Positions 58,041-64,000 of a stretch of DNA of 64,000 nucleotides are shown in pieces; the first letter of the stretch is position 1; each line of letters opens with the position of its first letter. This DNA comes from Imbricaverruca yamaguchii. Lineage: Eukaryota > Arthropoda > Thecostraca > Neoverrucidae. The position numbers and the translations under genes are program-made. The stretch is taken from positions 2,733,501-2,797,500 of the forward strand of contig JAOTOL010001659.1 in the NCBI GenBank assembly GCA_034440575.1, read 5' to 3'. The notes below the pieces were generated by a model. That model searched no databases. It was not told where the DNA came from and saw only the letters and a program-made list of their open reading frames with translations.

Positions 58041-60384
58041 GCAAGGCTTATCTGGTGGGGGAGTTGAGTCGTGAGCCTGGCGGAACGAGGATCGCGAGTG
58101 GGTCGTTCGTTGCATATCGCGTTCTTGCTCGTGCTCATTCAATCTGTAAGTCAGGAGAAATGTTGCTGGTGCGTGCCGTGCGAACTAAAACTGGGAGGAC
58201 AGAGCAGCCTTGAATTGGCACCTCCATCACAATGTCAATGCAGATCCACGATAAGGCCAGTTAATTCGTTCGTGACTGGCATATCCATCACCCCCCCCCC
58301 CTCCACACACACACACACACACAAAATCAGCGTCGTCACTGAATCGACACCTCCGCCCTTTGCCCCGGTGCACACGGCTGGGAACGGTGGCAGTCGCCTG
58401 GATACCCAGCAAACGGCCCTTCACTGAACCATCGCGGGCAGGTGAGTGCCATGTGCTGGCAACGCGGGCAAGGGCTGCTTACAAGAAATCCGTGGTGGCC
58501 CGGTGTGGCCCGTTCAGCGATGGCCCCTTGTGGGCTTTCATGAACAGGGCCTGTGATGCATGCGAGCAATAGCACCCACCCGCAGCAAAGATTTTCTTAA
58601 GTGTAGCAGCAAAACCCAATGTACGCTAAGCATGAAATTCCTATGGCCCAATTACACAGGATTACAAATCCGCCAACTCAACATACATGGTATGTGAGAG
58701 AGCTAAGTAGGTTCGCAAAAATAGGGCTACCCTAGACTGCACAAGGCGAGACTATATTCCGGACGCCTTCTACGACAACCACTACGCCGCCATATCGATG
58801 GACGCCTGCTTTGCACCGGTGGGTCAAGCAGAAAAATCGCCAACCCTGAGCCGATTCAGCGCCATTCTAAATGCCCGTGGGAGTTGGAAGAGCTGGTAGG
58901 TGCTGGGTGCGACACCTGTGACAGTCTTAAAATGTCACACAATGTATTTAGAATAAGAAGAAACCACCAGATGTTTGCCAATGCTCGTACACTCCTGGCA
59001 TCTACTGGCGGAAAGGACAAACAGAAGTGCAATATGTAACCGTGAGGATACCTCAAGCTTCGGAAGTCGTGTTCTATTAGTTGTTTGAACTTACTTTTTA
59101 CAAAAAATTTTTTTACGTGACAGAATATGCTCGGCAAAGGGCGAGTTGGGGGGATGGGAGGCAGGGAGAATAGGACTTCCTTCCTTCTCATCCAAAACAA
59201 AATACACTAGATGCAGGGAGAATAGGACAAGGCATTTTTGAATTTGTTTGCACCACTTCCAGCCAGACGATTTCCGCGCGCGTCGCGCACCGAAGGCAGT
59301 TTCGATTAAATATTTTTTTTCTTGGATCAAGACCCCTCCGCTCCTTAAATAAATATCTGGCTGCGTCCCGGTATGGCAATGAAGCATTTTGTTCCTCTGG
59401 ACCTGCGTCCATGCGCACAAGGTTTTAGAGAAACTGGCTGGTCAACAAATGACTGATGTAAATCAGTTATTCAACAATTTTGTTGCGCGTTTATTGCATT
59501 CGCTCGATACATTGGACATGCTGGTTAAATTCATTTTGAATTAGGCTGGTGTCGTACGCGTGTTTTCCAACTGTATATTCATCGGTCGATTCGACATCAG
59601 GCTGACGGAGAGAGGCGTATGGTGGTCGAAAGTCATATCTTTGCAGGCGCAGCATTGGCATGCTAATGATAAAATAAGGCGCTGCAGGACGAACAACCTG
59701 TTCTCAGATATCGCTATGTCCCAGCTAAACAGCAATATATAGCAATATCCGGACTGTATGTTTCATTTTCATATGCGTTGTTAAAAGCGACGGTGGCTTC
59801 TGCATTCATTAGTTTCTTCATGCTGTATTATAAACTACGAACCCCCACCCATCTCCAGCGGTGTCGACGTACCCCCCCATCTATAGTGGTGTTGACGCAC
59901 ATCCATAGTATTCCCAGTGGTGGCGACATCCCTGCCATCCGATCTGAGCTGTACCAACACCAAGCGATCAGAAATATCTCTAGCCAAGTGCTGGTGTTGA
60001 TATTACAAACACTGGTATTCTGTGATATTCTCGGCACAACCATTGCTACGCAAATTGCCATACACAATTTCATTACCATAAAGGCATGCGGACACGCGTG
60101 CAAAGACTCAAACTACATCATTGCATAAGCTGTGTATTCAACTCATTCAAACAGTGAGGACCACTACACTCATAAATAGCTGCATAAACAGAACGCTAAG
60201 CCCAATTAATGCCACTGGTGTGTAGGTAAGCACGCCGACACAACACAACGCGAGATATTCGTTGTCGCCACATCTGGTCACTGTTGCTCACGCGCTAGAA
60301 CAAATAACAAAGCCACAGTCCTAGGGCGTGCATTCAAGCGGCGGAGAGACAGCCGGTCCGGCTGAACCGAGGGTCGGCGCGCCT
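58041..60384. other. No gene seen
   Basis: No supported exon. Holds a short (CA)n at 58305-58323 and a gcagggagaataggac duplication (59160 and 59213). Confidence 0.45.
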
Positions 60385-60573
60385 CACGATCTCATGGTCT
60401 CATCATCTCATGGTCTCATGATCTCATGGTCTGATGATATCATGATCGCATGGTCTGATTATTTCATGGTCTGATGGTCTGACGATCTCATGATCACATG
60501 GTCTCATGACCTCATGATCCTACGACCTCATGATCTCGTGGTCTGATGATCTGATGGTCTCATGGTCCCATGG
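60385..60573. repeat. 9-bp repeat (tctcatggt/tctgatgat)
   Basis: About 20 degenerate 9-bp units with catgatctc and catggtctg variants. Confidence 0.85.
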
Positions 60574-60709
60574 ACCGGAGACGCGTCGGGCTGGAGGTTC
60601 ATTGGACCGGCGTCTAGCCGTACGGCTTGCGTACCCACGTCCGACTGCCGCGGCCGGCTCCCCGACAGACGACCGGTGTCACAGGTCAGCCTCATCCGAG
60701 CACGTGCTG

Positions 60710-60905
60710 AGCAGCCGCTCAGCACGGCTCAGAGGCCGCTGAGTGGCCTCTGGCTGCCGCTCGGCGGAGCTCAGAGCTGGCCGGCGGGCCTCAGAGGCCA
60801 CTCGGCGAGGCTCAGAGGCCGCCATGTGGGACTCAGAGAGCGTCCTGCAGGGCTCAGAGACCGCTCGGCGGGGCCCAGAGCCGCCGACGGGCGGCGTCCA
60901 AAGCT
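60710..60905. repeat. Imperfect ~24-bp GC-rich repeat
   Basis: ggctcagaggccgctcggcg-type units, diverged. The open frame over them is not recognised as a protein. Confidence 0.65.
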
Positions 60906-61049
60906 GGCCGACGTCTCAACGTAACAGAAAAAACAATTCCAACCTCCACAGAGAAGATCACAAAGATCCAGCTGGTGCACGGGCCTGGACTGGCCACCAG
61001 GCCACAGCACGCGCACTGGTGCACCTGCGACACTGTTCAGGCGTCGACA

Positions 61050-61114
61050 GGGTCACCGTACAGGGTCACCGTACAGGGTCACCGTACAGGGTCACCGTAC
61101 AGGGTCACCGTACA
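61050..61114. repeat. 13-bp tandem repeat (gggtcaccgtaca)
   Basis: Five perfect units. Confidence 0.97.
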
Positions 61115-62146
61115 GCCGGCTGCGGTGTCGTCTCGACACCCGGTGGCGCAGCGCCGCCCTCATTGGATGTAGGGCCAACATAAAGCTGTCAATGAGATGG
61201 AGAGTCGACGCAATGCCCACCAGCCGACCAATACTTGAGAGGTTCACTCAGCTGTGCGAGAGGGCAAACGCAGATAATCACTGGAAGACGGATGCCCTGC
61301 ACTTCGCCCGCACTCAAGCCTGCTGCAATATCTACAATGCATTCAACAGTCGCAACATACTTCACAATGCCGATTGCACACTGTACTGTGGTTCTTGCCA
61401 GTGTTGTTGTAATATAAAAATGTAAATCACGCGAGGCGCCTCCCCGCAACGGAATGCAAGGTAATGCCCAGATCAGTGGCAAACGGTTGGTTCAACCACC
61501 GCCAATTTTTCATCGGCAGTTCCTGACACTTGTGCTTGACCTAGAACCAGGTCACAGTTCACGATGCAGAACTCTTGTCGGGGCTGTTCGATATTGTACT
61601 CAGTGCAGCTTGAATTAGGAGCCATTAAAGCGACCACGTGTCCTAGTGCAGCCACCAGGTCGCTAATTCAAGTTGACACGACCTCTGGATAGCCAATCCT
61701 TCCTGACGCTGGCTAGGTCAGGTCATGGCAGCGAAAAACAGCTCCCGTCCAAATATTCCACTCGGCGCATTCGGGTACGGGGTCGCCTATGCCTCATGCC
61801 ACTTCACTCGTCATTTTTGTCCGCATCATATTCGATTGCTGATGCGCTTTGTTAGGTGAACAAGACGCAATCGATCAATTTGGAAAATGTCGGAAGCGTC
61901 AAGCTAGCATCATTACTAGTTCATAATTTAACGATCTGCTTTAACATAGCTCTGAGAGTCAGTGGTCTGTTTAGTCGTGTGTGATGCTGATGGACGGACG
62001 TATGTGAGAGAATTGCTTCACATTAGACGCATGACCTGGTCAACCCTGGCATGTGTACGGCCGAGTGGAGTTCATGGAGCTGCAGCGTCTGATCGTGTCA
62101 GCTCAGCTCTGGCAGGAGGCGAACGTGCCGGCAGCCGGCCGGCGAC
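61115..62146 (-). other. Presumed 3' side of the ZP gene; no other gene seen
   Basis: Follows the ZP stop codon on the minus strand, so it should include its 3' UTR. I saw no canonical AATAAA on that strand close to the stop. Confidence 0.4.
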
Positions 62147-63448
62147 TCAGGCGCGCCGCGCCGAGTAGCCCGAGTCGTACAGCTGCGTCAGACTGCTGGT
62201 GGTCGTCTCCGGGTAGTCGTCGAGCTTGTCGCGCCGCCGCCGCTGGCAGCCGTACACCCAGACGGCCATCAGCAGCAGCTGGGTGAGCAGGAACAGCGCG
62301 CAGCCGACCACCAGGCCGAGCGTGTTGACGCACATGCCGTCGGCGGCCGGCAGCGCCGCGGGCCCGGCCAGCGCCGGGTCGGCGGCGGCGGTGCGCCGGC
62401 GCGCCGCGTACTTGTCCTGGATGTGGATCGACTGCACGACCAGCAGCTCCTCGTCGGTGGCGGCGCGTCGCACGCGCTGCGCGCTGCGCCGCCGGCGGCG
62501 GCCGTAGCTCTCCTGCTGGCGGACGGTGCCGGCGTAGTCGCGCACCTCGCAGGCGGCCGGCTCGCAGCGCGGCAGGCAGGGCGTGACGAGCGCACGGAAC
62601 TGCACCACGTCCGACGTGGGGAACTTGAACGCGTCGAAGGCGGCCGCCAGCTGCTTGGTGTCGTTGACGCGCAGCACCGCCTGCAGGATCGTCTCGTCGG
62701 TGGGGCAGCCGTCGGCGTCGATGAGCAGGATCTCGTTGGCGTTGCCGCCGTCGAGCGCGACCAGATCGCGCACGAAGATCTCGTACGGCGACTCGACGTC
62801 GAGGATCTGGAAGCGTAGGCTGAGCGGATCGCCGACGCTGGCGCTGGCCACCTCGGCGCCGGTCGGGTCGGTGATGCGCATCAGCACGTTGGGCGAGTCG
62901 ACCACCGCCTGCTGCTCCAGCACCGGCTTGATGTCGCCCGTCACCGCCAGGTTGGCCTCGTTGCTGACCGTCTTGTTGCTCAGGTCGTACTTGCAGTGCA
63001 CGCTGAGCCCGAGGTCGGCCGCGGTGACGATGCGGTCGTGGTGCTGCAGCACCACGTCGTTGCGGTACTCGCCGGGCCCGGCGCGCGTCACGCCGCACTC
63101 CAGGTCGTTGTAGCTCATGGCCAGCTCGAACTCGAGGCTGCCGTCCACGTCGGTGACGCACGTGTTGGGGCTGCCCTTGGCGTAGATCTTGCCGCCGAAC
63201 ACCCTGCTGGTCTTGATGCGCGCCACCATGTTGCCGGCGCGGCAGTCGATGGTGACGTTGTAGCAGGAGCTGAGCTCGAAGGTCACCGAGCCGGGGATCT
63301 CCAGGTAGGGCTCCTGGATGTGGGTGAGCGTGGCGGTCGCGTGGTGCGACAGGCGACACACTTTGTCGCCCGTGTCGCCGTAGTCGTACGTGTGGCAGCG
63401 GTACTGGGCGGTCAGGCACAGCTCGCGGCACTGCTCCGCGGACTCCAC
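62147..63448 (-). CDS. PAN-ZP domain transmembrane protein, last coding exon
   Basis: The exon starts at acceptor ggtctgcag (63450) with GTG and runs 433 codons to a stop at 62147; earlier exons lie off the right edge. Exon residues 1-45 are the end of a PAN/apple domain (Cys7, 11, 18, 31). Residues about 62-302 form a ZP domain: ZP-N with Cys62, 69, 97, 118 and 152, ZP-C with Cys248, 291, 295 and 300. A furin-type RRRRR site is at 317-321, a membrane span (LGLVVGCALFLLTQLLLMAV) near 377-396 and a basic 35-residue cytoplasmic tail follows. The order PAN, ZP, furin site, transmembrane is that of arthropod apical-matrix and cuticle-anchoring proteins such as NompA and Trynity; which one is not settled. 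Codon use is very GC-rich. The longer open frame past 63448 reads into a minisatellite and is not coding. Confidence 0.92.
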   Translation of the reverse strand: MESAEQCRELCLTAQYRCHTYDYGDTGDKVCRLSHHATATLTHIQEPYLEIPGSVTFELSSCYNVTIDCRAGNMVARIKTSRVFGGKIYAKGSPNTCVTDVDGSLEFELAMSYNDLECGVTRAGPGEYRNDVVLQHHDRIVTAADLGLSVHCKYDLSNKTVSNEANLAVTGDIKPVLEQQAVVDSPNVLMRITDPTGAEVASASVGDPLSLRFQILDVESPYEIFVRDLVALDGGNANEILLIDADGCPTDETILQAVLRVNDTKQLAAAFDAFKFPTSDVVQFRALVTPCLPRCEPAACEVRDYAGTVRQQESYGRRRRRSAQRVRRAATDEELLVVQSIHIQDKYAARRRTAAADPALAGPAALPAADGMCVNTLGLVVGCALFLLTQLLLMAVWVYGCQRRRRDKLDDYPETTTSSLTQLYDSGYSARRA

Positions 63449-63467
63449 CTGCAGACCGGACACACAG

Positions 63468-63690
63468 CGTGTCACAGTACTGGAGATAAACACCGTGCCA
63501 CAACACATGCGACCGTGTCGCAATACTGGAGATAAACACCGTGCCACAACACATGCAACCGTGTCGCAGTACTGGAGATAAACACCGTGTCATAACACAT
63601 GCAACCGTGTCGCAGTACTGGAGATAAACACCGTGCCACAACACATGCAACCGTGTCGCAGTACTGGAGATAAACACCGTGTCATATTAC
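63468..63690. repeat. 46-bp minisatellite at the ZP exon acceptor
   Basis: tggagataaacaccgtgcca begins at 63481, 63527, 63573, 63619 and 63665: exact 46-bp spacing, few mismatches. The array ends about 20 bp before the exon's acceptor. Each unit on the minus strand has ggtgtttatctccag, itself acceptor-like. Confidence 0.95.
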
Positions 63691-64000
63691 ATGTTGATAA
63701 ACAACTGGAGGTAAGCACATAATTATATTCATCATAGGTGTAGATTTATGAAAATTGTTGGCAGAGCACAATACAAAAAGGCAATGGGCGGCCCTAATCG
63801 ATTGCGGGGGCATACTGCATACGTCCCATGTTAAAAGTATAAATTATTTGTGTGGAGGGGGCGCAAGGCCAATATTAAAGGGGCCAAGTGTTCTCCCAAA
63901 TGTATACAAAACTACACCCCCGGTCATGTTGACTGAAGACAAATACCGATGTAAGGCGCCATTAGAAACGTTCGGCGACCGAGGACGAGAGGCGCGCTGC
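63691..64000. other. No gene seen
   Basis: Presumed intron of the ZP gene. No upstream PAN exon recognised here. Confidence 0.5.

Noticed and set aside
62103..63677. 524-codon minus-strand frame and 5' extension of the ZP frame to 63547
   Set aside because: The 524-codon frame is an out-of-frame GC-rich shadow; the ZP extension is 46-bp repeat sequence lying upstream of a good acceptor at 63450.

Overview
The window is a stretch of metazoan nuclear genome. Protein-coding exons are few, short and GC-rich, with GT-AG introns, and sit in long AT-rich or repeat-filled non-coding DNA. An arthropod is the best guess, because one gene encodes a PAN plus zona-pellucida (ZP) transmembrane protein of the apical extracellular matrix type. 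A crustacean is plausible (inference only). There are no rRNA genes, convincing tRNA genes, operons or CRISPR arrays. Three genes are supported, all on the minus strand. (1) 9308-9492 is the first coding exon of an integrin alpha subunit: signal peptide plus the start of the beta-propeller. Its other exons were not found and may lie left of the window. (2) 13915-20560 is a complete five-exon gene for a TMEM53/DUF829 alpha/beta-hydrolase-fold protein. I reconstructed it across four introns with matching phases (310 aa, with Ser133, Asp235 and His267 as the expected triad). (3) 62147-63448 is the last coding exon (433 residues) of a PAN-ZP protein with a furin site, one membrane span and a short cytoplasmic tail; its 5' exons lie beyond the right edge. 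The rest is mostly repeats. At 1-9 kb there are several minisatellites (28, 22, 18 and 23 bp), a GGAGAC array and a G-rich array. At 9.7-13.5 kb the DNA is largely anonymous. At 13.5-20.8 kb lies the TMEM53 gene with embedded minisatellites and a SINE. At 20.8-34.4 kb are tRNA-derived SINEs, CR1-like LINE tails, reverse-transcriptase remnants, a 1.1-kb foldback element and an I/Jockey-type LINE with nested SINE insertions. At 34.4-50 kb are foldback elements, a Penelope-like element remnant with a GIY-YIG nuclease motif, and micro- and minisatellites. At 50-62 kb are SINEs with clear target-site duplications, a degenerate LINE reverse transcriptase, a large GT microsatellite and more tandem repeats. 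The most interesting signal is the link between repeats and gene structure. A 36-bp minisatellite of about 30 units is an amplified copy of the 3' splice acceptor and first codons of TMEM53 exon 3, giving an array of decoy acceptors in the coding frame. A 58-bp minisatellite is built from the last codons and stop codon of the same gene. A SINE inserted at the acceptor of exon 1 duplicated that acceptor as its target-site duplication. A 46-bp minisatellite runs up to the acceptor of the ZP exon and repeats an acceptor-like motif.
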